64,000 nt of DNA from positions 496,001 through 560,000 of the forward strand of contig JAHBZT010000004.1 of assembly GCA_019635315.1 (NCBI GenBank). Reading direction: 5' to 3'. A program made the translations under genes and the position numbers. The notes under the pieces were generated by a model that saw only the letters and a list, made by a program, of their open reading frames with translations, was not told where the DNA came from and searched no databases. Source of the DNA: Rubrivivax sp. (GTDB taxonomy: Bacteria; Pseudomonadota; Gammaproteobacteria; Burkholderiales; Burkholderiaceae_C). Below are positions 49,879-58,906 of this stretch, one piece after another. Each line of letters begins with the position of its first letter. The stretch's first letter is position 1.

Positions 49879-51576
49879 ATGAGCACCACCACCTACCGCA
49901 CCTGCCCGCGCTCGGGCCTGCAGTTCGAGCACCAGGCCGAATGGCTGATGAAGGCCAATGCCTTTGTCGGCGTGGTCTGGCTGCTGATCGGCGGCATCCT
50001 CGCCATCGGCGTCGTGCTGACGCGCTGGCCGGCCTTCCACTGGCTGGAGGCCGACACCTTCTACATGGTGCTGACGGCGCACGGCATCGACATGCTGATC
50101 TTCTGGATCATCTTCTTCGAGGTCGCGATCCTGTATTTCTGCGCGTCGACGCTGCTGCGTTGTCGGATCGCGACGCCGAAGATCGCCTGGCTGGCCTTCG
50201 CGCTGATGCTCATCGGCTCGGTGGTCAACAACGTCGCGGTCTTCCGCGGCGGCTCCAGCGTGATGATGACGAGCTACGTGCCGATGATGGCCGAGCCCAA
50301 CTTCTACCTCGGGCTGATCCTGTTCGCGGTCGGCGCGCTGATCGCCTGCTTCGTCTTCTTCGGCACGCTGGTCGTCGCGAAGAACGAGAAGACCTACCAG
50401 GGCTCGGTGCCGCTGGTCACCTTCGGCGCCATCACGGCGGCCATCATCGCGGTCTTCACGATCAGCTCCGGCGCGATCATTCTGATCCCGACCTGGCTGA
50501 TGTCCATCGGCCTCGTGAAGGAGGTCGACCCGCTGGTCTACCGCACCGTGTGGTGGGCCTTCGGCCACAGCTCGCAGCAGATCAACGTCGCGGCCCACAT
50601 CTCGGTGTGGTATCTGGTGGCGGCCATCGCCTTCGGCGCCAAGCCGATGAGCGAGCGCGTCAGCCGCACCGCGTTCCTGCTCTACATCCTGTTCCTGCAG
50701 CTGGCCAGCGCGCACCACCTGCTGGCCGACCCGGGCCTGTCCACCGGCTGGAAGGTCATCAACACCAGCTACTTCATGTATTTCGCGGTGCTGGCCTCGA
50801 TGCTGCACGGGCTGACGATCCCCGGCGCGATGGAAGTGGCGCAGCGCCAGAAGGGCTTCACCAAGGGCCTGTTCGAGTGGCTGCGCAAGGCGCCCTGGGG
50901 CAACCCCACGTTCAGCGGCGTGTTCATCTCGATCATCGGCTTCGGCTTCCTCGGCGGCATCTCCGGCGTGATGATGGGCACCGAGCAGCTGAACATGATC
51001 ATCCACAACACGATCTACGTGCCGGGGCACTTCCACGCCACCGTGGTGATCGGGACCACGCTGACCTTCATGGCGCTGACCTACTACCTGATCCCGGTGC
51101 TGTTCAAGCGCGAGATGATCGCGCCGACGCTGGCGAAGTGGCAGCCCTACGTCTTCGGCTTCTCGATGTACGCCTTCGCGCTGGTGATGATGGGCGCGGG
51201 CACGCTGGGCGTGTCGCGCCGGCACTGGGACATGGCCTTCCAGGGCGCTGCGCTGGCCTACGAGTGGCCGGGCGCGGCCTACCTGATGATGGGGCTGGTC
51301 GGCATCACCGGGCTGGCGGCCATCGCCGGCGGCGCGATGTACCTCTACATCACGGTCGGCTCGCTGCTGTGGGGCCGCAAGCTCGACACCGGCAGCGTGA
51401 GTCCGAAGTTCACGCCGGTGCCGCGCGCCGCGCCCAGCGTCGCGGCGCAGAGCTACGGCTCGATGGGCTTCGCCGCCCCCGGCACCTTCGTGCTCGCGAT
51501 GGTCTTCCTCGTCGCCTTCGTCCTCTACTACTTCATCAACTGGAAGTACCTGTCCACCCTGTGGGGCCTGAGCTGA
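49879..51576 (+). CDS. norY: heme-copper subunit I of sNOR type (NorY), probable NO reductase
   Basis: A 565-aa, about 12-helix heme-copper subunit I. The low-spin and high-spin heme and CuB His are present: H68 in helix II, H230, H279-H280, H384 and H386 (GHFH). The helix VI motif reads GHSSQQIN, so the active-site Tyr of O2 reductases (position +4 after H230) is Gln234. This loss of the cross-linked Tyr is a strong sign of an NO reductase rather than an oxidase, and it also differs from the Glu-rich cNOR. With CuA subunit, SCO1 and DNR control, sNOR is the best fit. Whether it reduces NO in vivo is untested. Confidence 0.8.
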   Translation: MSTTTYRTCPRSGLQFEHQAEWLMKANAFVGVVWLLIGGILAIGVVLTRWPAFHWLEADTFYMVLTAHGIDMLIFWIIFFEVAILYFCASTLLRCRIATPKIAWLAFALMLIGSVVNNVAVFRGGSSVMMTSYVPMMAEPNFYLGLILFAVGALIACFVFFGTLVVAKNEKTYQGSVPLVTFGAITAAIIAVFTISSGAIILIPTWLMSIGLVKEVDPLVYRTVWWAFGHSSQQINVAAHISVWYLVAAIAFGAKPMSERVSRTAFLLYILFLQLASAHHLLADPGLSTGWKVINTSYFMYFAVLASMLHGLTIPGAMEVAQRQKGFTKGLFEWLRKAPWGNPTFSGVFISIIGFGFLGGISGVMMGTEQLNMIIHNTIYVPGHFHATVVIGTTLTFMALTYYLIPVLFKREMIAPTLAKWQPYVFGFSMYAFALVMMGAGTLGVSRRHWDMAFQGAALAYEWPGAAYLMMGLVGITGLAAIAGGAMYLYITVGSLLWGRKLDTGSVSPKFTPVPRAAPSVAAQSYGSMGFAAPGTFVLAMVFLVAFVLYYFINWKYLSTLWGLS

Positions 51577-51610
51577 ACGGCAGCGCCGGCCCACGGACGA
51601 GGAGCACGCG

Positions 51611-52516
51611 ATGAACACGACCCGCCTCCCGGTATCCGTCGCCGCCGCTGCCGCGGCGCCTCGCTGGCGCACCGTGGCGAGCGTGTTCAAGATGCGCATC
51701 GGCGTGCTGATCATGCTGACCGCGCTGGCCGGGCTGGCCATCTCGCCGGCGCCGGCGCCGGCGCCCTGGCAGGTGCTGCTGATGGCGCTGGCGGTGCTGG
51801 TGGCCTCGGCCAGCGCCGGCGCCTTCAACCAGTTCGTCGAGGCCGGCAGCGACCGCCTGATGAAGCGCACGCGCGGCCGTGCCTTCGCCAGCGGCGCACT
51901 GCACGCCGGGCCGGGCTGGATGGCGCTCATCGTCGCGCTGCTGGCGCTGGCGGTGGGCGCCACCTGGCTGGCGATCAACGGCGTCGCGGCGACCTTCCTG
52001 TTCCTCGGCGCCTTCACCTACGCGGTGGTCTATACGCTGGCGCTGAAGCGACGCACCTGGCTCAACATCGTCTTCGGCGGGCTGTCCGGCAGCTTCGCGG
52101 TGCTGACCGGCGCCGCGGCGGCCGACCCGGCCATCGGCACGCTGCCGATGCTGCTGGCGCTGGTGCTCTTCCTGTGGACGCCGCCGCACTTCTGGAGCCT
52201 GGCGATCGCCAACCGCGACGACTATGCCGCCGCCGGTGTGCCGATGCTGCCGGTGGTGATGGGCGTGCCGCGCGCCGCGCGCATCGTGCACGCGAATACC
52301 GTGCTGCTGGTCGCCGCCTCGCTGCTGCCGGCGCTGTTCGGTGCCGGTCCGGCCTATCTGGTCGCGGCGCTGCTGGGCGGGGCCCATTTCCTGCGCCACA
52401 CGCGGCGCCTGGCGCGCGACCCGCAGCGCGCCCACGCCATGCGCGCCTTCTTCGCGTCCATGGTGCAGCTGGCGGTGCTGGTGGCCGGAGTGGCGGTCGA
52501 TGCGGCGTTGCGCTGA
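51611..52516 (+). CDS. cyoE: protoheme IX farnesyltransferase (heme O synthase, CyoE/CtaB)
   Basis: A 301-aa UbiA-family membrane prenyltransferase with eight to nine helices. The active-site Asp-rich motifs are visible as NQFVEAGSDRLMKRTRGR and YALAL-KRRTWLN in the second loop region (DYAAAGVPMLPVV follows). It adds the farnesyl tail to heme b to make heme O. In the operon with NorY it argues that this enzyme carries an o- or a-type heme, which is compatible with the CtaA-like gene at 48080. Ribosome site GAGGAG is 10 bp upstream. Confidence 0.88.
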   Translation: MNTTRLPVSVAAAAAAPRWRTVASVFKMRIGVLIMLTALAGLAISPAPAPAPWQVLLMALAVLVASASAGAFNQFVEAGSDRLMKRTRGRAFASGALHAGPGWMALIVALLALAVGATWLAINGVAATFLFLGAFTYAVVYTLALKRRTWLNIVFGGLSGSFAVLTGAAAADPAIGTLPMLLALVLFLWTPPHFWSLAIANRDDYAAAGVPMLPVVMGVPRAARIVHANTVLLVAASLLPALFGAGPAYLVAALLGGAHFLRHTRRLARDPQRAHAMRAFFASMVQLAVLVAGVAVDAALR

Positions 52517-53351
52517 CGCTTTCTCGTCGGTGCCGTCCGCGCTGCTCGTTGCGCTGGCCGCACTGGCCGCGCCGGCGGCGCTGGCCGAAGGCGTGCCGCA
52601 GCTCGACGAACGCCGTGCCATGGCCGACAGCCAGGCCGTGGTCGGCAGCGTGCCGCCGGACTTCACGCTGCTGGACCGCCGCGAGCGGCCGGTCGCGCTG
52701 TCCCAGTACCGCGGCAAGCCGCTGCTCGTGAGCTTCGTCTATACCGGCTGCTTCACGGCCTGCCCGGCGCTGACGCGTTCGCTGCACGAGGCGGTCCATG
52801 GCCTGGACCGCATGCTCGGGCCGCAGCAGTTCAACTTGGTCAGCATCGGCTTCAACCAGCCCATCGACTCGCCGCTGGCGATGCGCGCCTTCGCCGCGCA
52901 GCACCGCATCGACTACCGCAACTGGGAATTCCTGAGCCCGGCGTCCGAGGACGTGGCGGCGCTGACGCGCTCGCTCGGCTTCAGCTACCAGCGCACGCCG
53001 GCCGGCTTCGACCATGTCCTGGGCGTGACGGTGATCGACGCCGAGGGCCGCATCCATGCCCAGGTCTACGGTCACCGCCTGTCGGCCGAGGCGCTGGGCG
53101 TGCCGCTGCGCGAGCTGGTGCTGGCGCAGGCCGCGGCGGCGCCGCTGGGTTCGCTGGACGACCTGGTCGCGCGCGTGCGCATCCTGTGCACGGTCTACGA
53201 CGCCGATGCCGGCGAATACCGCTACGACTGGAAGCTGCTGCTGGAGATCTTCGGCGGCCTGGCCTTCTTCACCAGCGCCGGCGTCTGGTTCTGGCGCGAG
53301 CGGCGCTCGCAGCGGCAGGCACGCGCCGCGCTGCGACCACGCTCGCCCTGA
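52500..53351 (+). CDS. senC: SCO1/SenC family copper chaperone
   Basis: A 283-aa protein. I chose ATG 52500, inside the end of cyoE by 17 bp, because it opens a signal peptide (MRRCADAFSSVPSALLVALAA) ending in ALAEG; GTG 52529 is a second choice. The thioredoxin-like SCO domain has CFTACPAL (C-x3-C copper ligands) and the distal His in GFDHVLGV. A C-terminal transmembrane helix (FFTSAGVWFW) anchors it, which is an inverted layout compared with most SCO1 proteins. It loads copper into CuA of subunit II. Confidence 0.85.
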   Translation: MRRCADAFSSVPSALLVALAALAAPAALAEGVPQLDERRAMADSQAVVGSVPPDFTLLDRRERPVALSQYRGKPLLVSFVYTGCFTACPALTRSLHEAVHGLDRMLGPQQFNLVSIGFNQPIDSPLAMRAFAAQHRIDYRNWEFLSPASEDVAALTRSLGFSYQRTPAGFDHVLGVTVIDAEGRIHAQVYGHRLSAEALGVPLRELVLAQAAAAPLGSLDDLVARVRILCTVYDADAGEYRYDWKLLLEIFGGLAFFTSAGVWFWRERRSQRQARAALRPRSP

Positions 53352-53361
53352 GGGCGGCGCC

Positions 53362-54984
53362 GTGGCCGCGTCGCCGGCCGGCGTGCCGGCGCGTGATGTG
53401 CGGGTCGGCCCACGCAACACCGACGAGGTCCCGAGCCGGCGCGCGCTGGCCGCGTGGCGGGCGCTGCTGCACGGCTTCGACCACGCCTTCGGTTCGCGCG
53501 GCAACCCGCTGCGCCAGCTCGGCGCGCTGGCCTTCCTGGCCTTCGGGCTGCTCGCGCTGTCGGGCCTGTGGCTGTATGCGGTGCTCGACACCTCGGCCAG
53601 CGGCGCCCATGCCTCGATCGAGGCGCTGTCGCGCCGGCCCTGGTCCCCCGGCGGCCTGATGCGCAGCCTGCACCGCTACGCCGCCGACGCCTTCGTGCTG
53701 TTCACCGCGCTGCATCTGCTCAGCGAACTGCTGCACGGGCGCTGGCGGCGCTTCCGCCGCTTCGCCTGGTGGACCGGCACGGCGCTGCTGCCGCTGCTGG
53801 CGGTCAGCGCCGTCGGTGGCTTCTGGCTGAACTGGGACCGCCTGGGCCAGTTCTCGGCCATCGCCACCGCCGAGTGGCTGGACGCGCTGCCCGGGCTGGC
53901 CAGTCCGCTGGCACGCAACTTCCTCGGCGCCGGCGCGGTCAGCGACCGGCTGTTCTCGCTCTTCGTCTTCGCGCACCTGGGCGTGCCGCTGCTGATGCTC
54001 TTCGGCCTGTGGTTCCACGTCCAGCGCCTCACGCGCGCCGCGGTCTTCCCGACGCGCGCGCTGGCGCTGGGCACGACGGCCGCGCTGCTGGGGCTGGCGG
54101 TCGTGGCACCGGTGGCCGGGCAGGGGCCGGCCGACCTGGCGCAGGTGGCCCCGGTGCTGGCGCTGGACTGGTTCATCCTCTTCGTGCACCCGCTGATGTA
54201 TGCCGGCTCCGCCGCCTGGACCTGGGCGCTGGTGGGCGGCGGCTGGCTGGCGCTGCTGGCCCTGCCGCTGCTGCCGGTGCGCGGGCCGCGCACGGCGGTG
54301 GCGGTGGTCGACGCGGCCAACTGCAACGGCTGCCGGCGCTGCTTCGCCGACTGCCCCTATGCGGCGATCACGATGGCACCGCACCCGAGCGGCCGCACCG
54401 GCCGCCAGATCGCGGTCGTCGACGCCGACCTGTGCGCCAGCTGCGGCGTCTGCGCCGGCGCCTGCCCGTCGTCGACGCCGTTTCGCAGCGTGGCCGATCT
54501 GGTGACCGGGATCGACATGCCGCAGCAGCCCGTCGCCGCGCTGCGGCGCGCGCTGCAGGACGGACTGCAGGCGCTGCCGCGGCAGCAGGCGCCGCACCCC
54601 ATCGTCGTCTTCGCCTGCGCGGAGGGGGCAGCGACCGCGTCGCTGGCGACGCCGGACCTGCTGGTGCTGCCGCTGATCTGCGCCGGGCAGCTGCCGCCGT
54701 CGTTCGTCGAATATGCCTTGCGCGACGGCGCGGCCGGCGTCGTCGTCGCCGCGTGCCGCGACGGCGGCTGCGCCTGGCGGCTGGGTGCACGCTGGACCGC
54801 CGAGCGGCTGGACGGCCGGCGCGAGCCGCACCTGCGTGCCGACGTGCCGGCCGAACGGGTCTGCCTGGTCGAGGCCGATGCCGGCGACGAGGCCGGCCTG
54901 GCGCGCGCGGTGGCCCAGATGCGGGTGCGCTTGCCCCAGATCAATGCCAGCGCCGGCCCAGCGCCGAAGATACATCATGGCTGA
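53362..54984 (+). CDS. cytochrome b - 2[4Fe-4S] ferredoxin - MvhD-like fusion protein
   Basis: A 540-aa three-part fusion from GTG 53362. Residues about 20-250 are a cytochrome b/b6-type four-helix bundle with heme His in LHRYAADAFVLFTALH and FAHLGVPLLMLFGLWFH. Residues 321-370 are a ferredoxin module: C321-x2-C-x2-C-x3-CP and C358-x2-C-x2-C-x3-CP. The last 130 residues resemble the MvhD/hydrogenase delta-type iron-sulfur domain (VVFACAEGAA, LICAGQLPP, ACRDGGCAWRLG). It could move electrons between a ferredoxin-linked donor and membrane hemes. I know of no characterised protein with this exact order. It partners with the HCO-like and second cyt b genes downstream. Confidence 0.72.
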   Translation: MAASPAGVPARDVRVGPRNTDEVPSRRALAAWRALLHGFDHAFGSRGNPLRQLGALAFLAFGLLALSGLWLYAVLDTSASGAHASIEALSRRPWSPGGLMRSLHRYAADAFVLFTALHLLSELLHGRWRRFRRFAWWTGTALLPLLAVSAVGGFWLNWDRLGQFSAIATAEWLDALPGLASPLARNFLGAGAVSDRLFSLFVFAHLGVPLLMLFGLWFHVQRLTRAAVFPTRALALGTTAALLGLAVVAPVAGQGPADLAQVAPVLALDWFILFVHPLMYAGSAAWTWALVGGGWLALLALPLLPVRGPRTAVAVVDAANCNGCRRCFADCPYAAITMAPHPSGRTGRQIAVVDADLCASCGVCAGACPSSTPFRSVADLVTGIDMPQQPVAALRRALQDGLQALPRQQAPHPIVVFACAEGAATASLATPDLLVLPLICAGQLPPSFVEYALRDGAAGVVVAACRDGGCAWRLGARWTAERLDGRREPHLRADVPAERVCLVEADAGDEAGLARAVAQMRVRLPQINASAGPAPKIHHG

Positions 54985-55531
54985 ATCTTCAAGCGACAGT
55001 GCGCCGGTGCATGCGCAGGGCGCCGGGCCACGCGGCCCCGCGGCCTGGCTGCTGCAGGGCGTGCTGTACGGCCTGTTCGCGCTCGTCATCGGCGTCTTCT
55101 CGCATTGGCCGCCGTACCGCCACCTGGCACCCGACACCGCGCTGGTCAAGCTGAGCTTGGTCCATGTCGGCAAGCCGGTCGCCGACTGCCGGCAGCTCAC
55201 CGCCACGGAGCTGGCGAAGCTGCCCCCCAACATGCGCGCGCCGACGCAGTGCCCGCGCGAGCGCTCGCCGGTGACCGTGGAGCTCGACATCGACGGCGCG
55301 GCGGCGGTGCGCACCGTCGCCGCGCCGTCGGGCCTGTCGCGCGACGGCGCCAGTGCCGTCTACCAGCGTCTGCCGGTCCCTGCCGGCGAGCGGCTGCTGC
55401 AGGTGCGGCTGCGCGACGACGTGCGCGCCGACGGCTTCGCCTACACGCTGGAGCGCCGCGTCACGCTGGCGCCGGCGCAGGTGCTGGTCATCGACTTCGA
55501 CGCCGGGAAGGGCGGCATCACCGTGCAATGA
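54977..55531 (+). CDS. hypothetical membrane-anchored protein, 184 aa
   Basis: A 184-aa protein with one N-terminal transmembrane helix (WLLQGVLYGLFALVIGVF) and a periplasmic beta-rich domain (PVTVELDIDG, AGERLLQVRLRDD, VLVIDFDAGKGG). There are two Cys (DCRQLTA and TQCPRE) that could form a disulfide. No family is recognised. The start overlaps the previous stop region by 8 bp (ATGGCTGA) and the stop overlaps the HCO-like gene as ATGA, so it is a tightly coupled member of the electron-transfer cluster and may be its accessory subunit. Confidence 0.7.
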   Translation: MAESSSDSAPVHAQGAGPRGPAAWLLQGVLYGLFALVIGVFSHWPPYRHLAPDTALVKLSLVHVGKPVADCRQLTATELAKLPPNMRAPTQCPRERSPVTVELDIDGAAAVRTVAAPSGLSRDGASAVYQRLPVPAGERLLQVRLRDDVRADGFAYTLERRVTLAPAQVLVIDFDAGKGGITVQ

Positions 55532-56946
55532 ACATCCTCGCCAATCCCGGCCTCGAAGCCACCGGCCGCGCGGGCGGTCCCAGCCAGCCCGCGCACTATC
55601 TGCTGCCGGTGGCCGCCACCGGGCAGGCGCTGGCGCGCGGCTGGCTGTGGCTGGCGATGGCAGCCCTGGTGGGCTCCGGCCTCTTCTCGGTGCTGCTGGT
55701 GCTGGCGCGCACGCCCGGCGTCAATGCCTGGCTGCCGGGCGTGGACTTCTTCCGCACCGCGTTGGTCGTGCACGTGGACCTGTCGGTGCTGGTCTGGTTC
55801 TTCGCGGTCGCCGGGTTGCTGTGGACGCTGCAGGCCGGCCGCCGCGGCGAGGACTGGGGCTGGGCGGCGCTCGGCGCCGCCGCCGCCGGCACGCTGCTGA
55901 TGGTGGCCGCGCCCTTCGCCGACCCCGGCCTGCCGGTGATGGCCAACTACGTGCCGGTGCTGGAGTCGCGCACCTTCCTCGGCGGCCTGGTCGCCTTCGG
56001 CATCGGCGTCGCGCTGCTGGTCGGCCGCACGCTGGTCCACTGGCCGTCGCTGCGCGCGCTGGACGGCGCGGCGGCGCTGCGCTTCGGGCTCTGGGGGGCG
56101 GCGCTGTCGGCGGCGGTCGCGATGGGCGCGCTGCTGTGGTCGCTGCTCGAGGTGCCGGCCACGCTGGACAGCAAGACCTATTGGGAGATCCTGTTCTGGG
56201 GCGGCGGCCATGCGCTGCAGTTCACCTGGACGCTGCTGATGCTGGTGGCCTGGCTGTGGCTGGCCCAGGCCGCCGGCGCGAGCGTGCCGCTGAGCGCCCG
56301 CGTGACGCTGGGGCTGTTCATGCTCGCGCTGGCCGGGCTGCTCGTCACGCCCTACGCCTACCTGGCCTGGCACGTGCTGACGGTGGAGCACCGCGAACTG
56401 CACACCTGGGGCATGCGCGTGGGTGGCGGACTGGCCATCCTGCCGGTCGCGCTGGCGGTTGCGATGGCGCTGCTGCGCCAGGCGCGGCGCGGCGGCGTCA
56501 CTGCCGAGGCACGGCCGCTGCGCGCGGCGCTGGTCGCGTCCATCGTGCTGTTCGCCGCCGGCGGCCTGATCGGCGTGGTCATCAACGGCAGCAACGTGCG
56601 CGTGCCGGCGCATTACCACGGCTGCATCGTCGGCGTCACGCTGGCCCTGATGGGGCTGGTCTACCACCTGCTGCCGCGCCTGGGCGGCCGTGCGCCGCGC
56701 GGCCGCCTGGCGGTCGCGCAGCCGCTGCTGTACGGCCTGGGGCAGTTGCTGCACATCGCCGGGCTGGTCTGGTCCGGTGGCTATGGCGTGCAGCGCAAGG
56801 TGGCCGGCGCCGAGCAGGTGCTGCGCAGTCCCGGCGAGGTCATGGGCATGGGCCTGATGGGGCTGGGCGGGCTGCTGGCCATCGTCGGCGGGCTGCTCTT
56901 CGTCGTCGTCGTGTGGCGCGCCTGGCGTGCGCCGGCGGCGGCGTGA
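55528..56946 (+). CDS. divergent heme-copper-oxidase-like subunit I
   Basis: A 472-aa protein with about twelve helices. Helix II His is H82 (VVHVDLSVLVWFF), the helix VI CuB-type His is H228 in GGGHALQFTW, and helix X has H362-x-H364 (PAHYHG). The +4 residue after H228 is Phe232, not Tyr. Where helix VII normally has His-His only a single H282 (AWHVLT) is visible, followed by HRELH six residues later. No CuA or cytochrome c subunit is encoded next to it. It is therefore neither a standard oxidase nor a cNOR, and may reduce NO or another small molecule using electrons from the cytochrome b fusions on both sides. Confidence 0.72.
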   Translation: MNILANPGLEATGRAGGPSQPAHYLLPVAATGQALARGWLWLAMAALVGSGLFSVLLVLARTPGVNAWLPGVDFFRTALVVHVDLSVLVWFFAVAGLLWTLQAGRRGEDWGWAALGAAAAGTLLMVAAPFADPGLPVMANYVPVLESRTFLGGLVAFGIGVALLVGRTLVHWPSLRALDGAAALRFGLWGAALSAAVAMGALLWSLLEVPATLDSKTYWEILFWGGGHALQFTWTLLMLVAWLWLAQAAGASVPLSARVTLGLFMLALAGLLVTPYAYLAWHVLTVEHRELHTWGMRVGGGLAILPVALAVAMALLRQARRGGVTAEARPLRAALVASIVLFAAGGLIGVVINGSNVRVPAHYHGCIVGVTLALMGLVYHLLPRLGGRAPRGRLAVAQPLLYGLGQLLHIAGLVWSGGYGVQRKVAGAEQVLRSPGEVMGMGLMGLGGLLAIVGGLLFVVVVWRAWRAPAAA

Positions 56947-56968
56947 CCGCGCGCGCGGCAGGCGACCG

Positions 56969-58906
56969 ATGAGCACGTCGCGCGGGCTGCCGCACTGGTC
57001 GCCGCGCTGGTGGCTGCGTGCCGCCTTCATGCAGGCGGAAGCGCTGTTCAACCGCGCCTTCGGTGACCGCCTGAATCCGCTGTACCACCTCGGCTCGCTG
57101 AGCTTCATCCTGTTCTGTATCGTCTGCGGCACCGGCCTGTACCTGTATGCCTTCTTCGATACCAGCGTCGAGGGCGCCTACCGCTCGGTGCAGGCGCTGA
57201 CGCAGGGCCAGTGGTGGGCCGGCGGCGTCGTGCGCAGCGTGCACCGCTATGCCTCCGACGCGATGGTCGTCACGATGCTGCTGCACCTGCTGCGCCACTG
57301 GGCCTTCGACCGCCTGCGCGGCTTCCGCTGGTTCTCGTGGGTCACCGGCGTCGTGCTGCTGTGGCTGGTCTTCGCCGCCGGCGTCAACGGCTACATGCTG
57401 CCCTGGGACCGGCTGGCGCAGTTCGTCACCCAGGCCAGCTTCGAGTGGCTGGACTGGCTGCCTGGCTTCGGCGGCACGCTGGTGCGCAACTTCATGTACG
57501 ACGCCAGTGTCAGCGACCGGCTGTTCTCGCTGCTCGTCTTCATCCACATCGGCGTGCCGCTGCTGACGCTGCTGCTGCTGTGGGTGCATGTGCAGCGCGT
57601 GCCCAAGGCGACGACGCAGCCGCCACGGCCCATCGCGCTCGCGGTGGCCGCGATGCTGGTCGCGATGGCGCTGGTGCAGCCGGTGCTCAGCCAGGGCGGG
57701 CCGGCGCAGATGGCCCAGGCGCCGGCGGTGCTGTCCTTCGACTGGTTCCTGCTCGCGCTGTACCCGCTGGTCTACCTGTGGCCCGCCGGCGGCGTCTGGC
57801 TGCTGGTGCTGGGCGCGACCGGGCTGCTGCTGGCCGCCCCCTGGCTGCCGCCGCGCCGTGCCGGCGCCGGCCACCGCCTGACCGTGCACCCGGGGCCGCA
57901 GGTGGTGCAGGCCAGGGCCGGCGAGACGCTGCTGGAAGCCGGCCTGCGTGCCGGCCTGGCGCTGCCCTACGACTGCCGCGCCGGCGGTTGCGGCATCTGC
58001 GTGTGCAGCGTGCTCAACGGCCGCGTGGACCACGGCGCCTACCAGCCGGCGGCGCTGACCGACGCGATGCGCACGCGCGGCCAGACGCTGATGTGCTGCG
58101 CGACCGCGCTCGAGGACGTCGAGCTGGAAGTCGACGTGCCCTCGCTGGGCGGGACCGCTGCCGTGGCGGCGCCGGGCCGCCGGAGCGCCGTCGTCGAGCG
58201 CATCGAGCGGCTGGCGCCCGACGTGATCCGCCTGTGGCTGGCGCTGCCGCCCGGTGAGCGCCTGGACTTCCGGGCCGGCCAGTACCTCAACATCGTGCTC
58301 GAGGACGGCAGCCGGCGCGCCTATTCGTTCGCCGGCGCACCGGGCGCCGACGAGCGCATCGAACTGCACGTGCGCCGCGTGCCCGGCGGACGCTTCACGA
58401 CCCGGGTCTTCGAGCAGCTGCGCGAAGGCGACCGGCTGGACTTCGAGGGACCGCTGGGCCGCTTCACGCTGCAGGAGGGCACGCGGCCCATCCTCTTCGT
58501 CGCCGGCGCCACCGGCTTCGCGCCGATCAAGAGCATCGTCGAGGACGCCTTCCGGCGCGGCGTGCAGCGGCCGATGTGGCTGTACTGGGGCGTGCGCACG
58601 CGCGCGGACCTGTACATGGCCGAGCTGGCCGAGCGCTGGGCGCGCGAGCATGCGCACTTCCGCTTCGTGCCCGTGCTCTCGGCGCTGGCGCCGGACGACC
58701 CCTGGCCCGGCCGCCGCGGCCTGGTGCACGAGGCGATGCTGGCCGACTTCCCCAGCCTGCAGGGCTACGAGCTGTATGCCTGCGGCTCGGTGCAGATGAT
58801 CGAGACGGCGGTGCCGTCCTTCGTCGCGCGCGGGCTGGACGAGAACTTCTGCCACTCCGACGCCTTCGTGCCCGCCGCGGCCGGCATGCCACCGCCGGCC
58901 GCCTGA
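56969..58906 (+). CDS. cytochrome b - [2Fe-2S] - FAD/NAD(P)H reductase fusion protein
   Basis: A 645-aa fusion. Residues about 30-290 are a cytochrome b/b6-type bundle with heme His in VHRYASDAMVVTMLLH and FIHIGVPLLTLLLLWVH. A plant-type [2Fe-2S] domain follows with C336, C341, C344 and C376, then a ferredoxin-reductase module with FAD motif RAYSF (near 450), a NAD(P)-binding GATGFAPIKS segment and a C-terminal aromatic-rich tail. It appears able to move electrons between NAD(P)H and membrane hemes in one polypeptide. It sits 22 bp after the HCO-like gene. The cyt b part is a paralogue of the one at 53362. Confidence 0.75.
   Translation: MSTSRGLPHWSPRWWLRAAFMQAEALFNRAFGDRLNPLYHLGSLSFILFCIVCGTGLYLYAFFDTSVEGAYRSVQALTQGQWWAGGVVRSVHRYASDAMVVTMLLHLLRHWAFDRLRGFRWFSWVTGVVLLWLVFAAGVNGYMLPWDRLAQFVTQASFEWLDWLPGFGGTLVRNFMYDASVSDRLFSLLVFIHIGVPLLTLLLLWVHVQRVPKATTQPPRPIALAVAAMLVAMALVQPVLSQGGPAQMAQAPAVLSFDWFLLALYPLVYLWPAGGVWLLVLGATGLLLAAPWLPPRRAGAGHRLTVHPGPQVVQARAGETLLEAGLRAGLALPYDCRAGGCGICVCSVLNGRVDHGAYQPAALTDAMRTRGQTLMCCATALEDVELEVDVPSLGGTAAVAAPGRRSAVVERIERLAPDVIRLWLALPPGERLDFRAGQYLNIVLEDGSRRAYSFAGAPGADERIELHVRRVPGGRFTTRVFEQLREGDRLDFEGPLGRFTLQEGTRPILFVAGATGFAPIKSIVEDAFRRGVQRPMWLYWGVRTRADLYMAELAERWAREHAHFRFVPVLSALAPDDPWPGRRGLVHEAMLADFPSLQGYELYACGSVQMIETAVPSFVARGLDENFCHSDAFVPAAAGMPPPAA

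Noticed and set aside
49879-51576. An O2-reducing cytochrome c oxidase subunit I
   Set aside because: All metal His are present, but the conserved active-site Tyr is Gln234 and the operon matches norSY-senC, so a NO reductase of the sNOR type is preferred.
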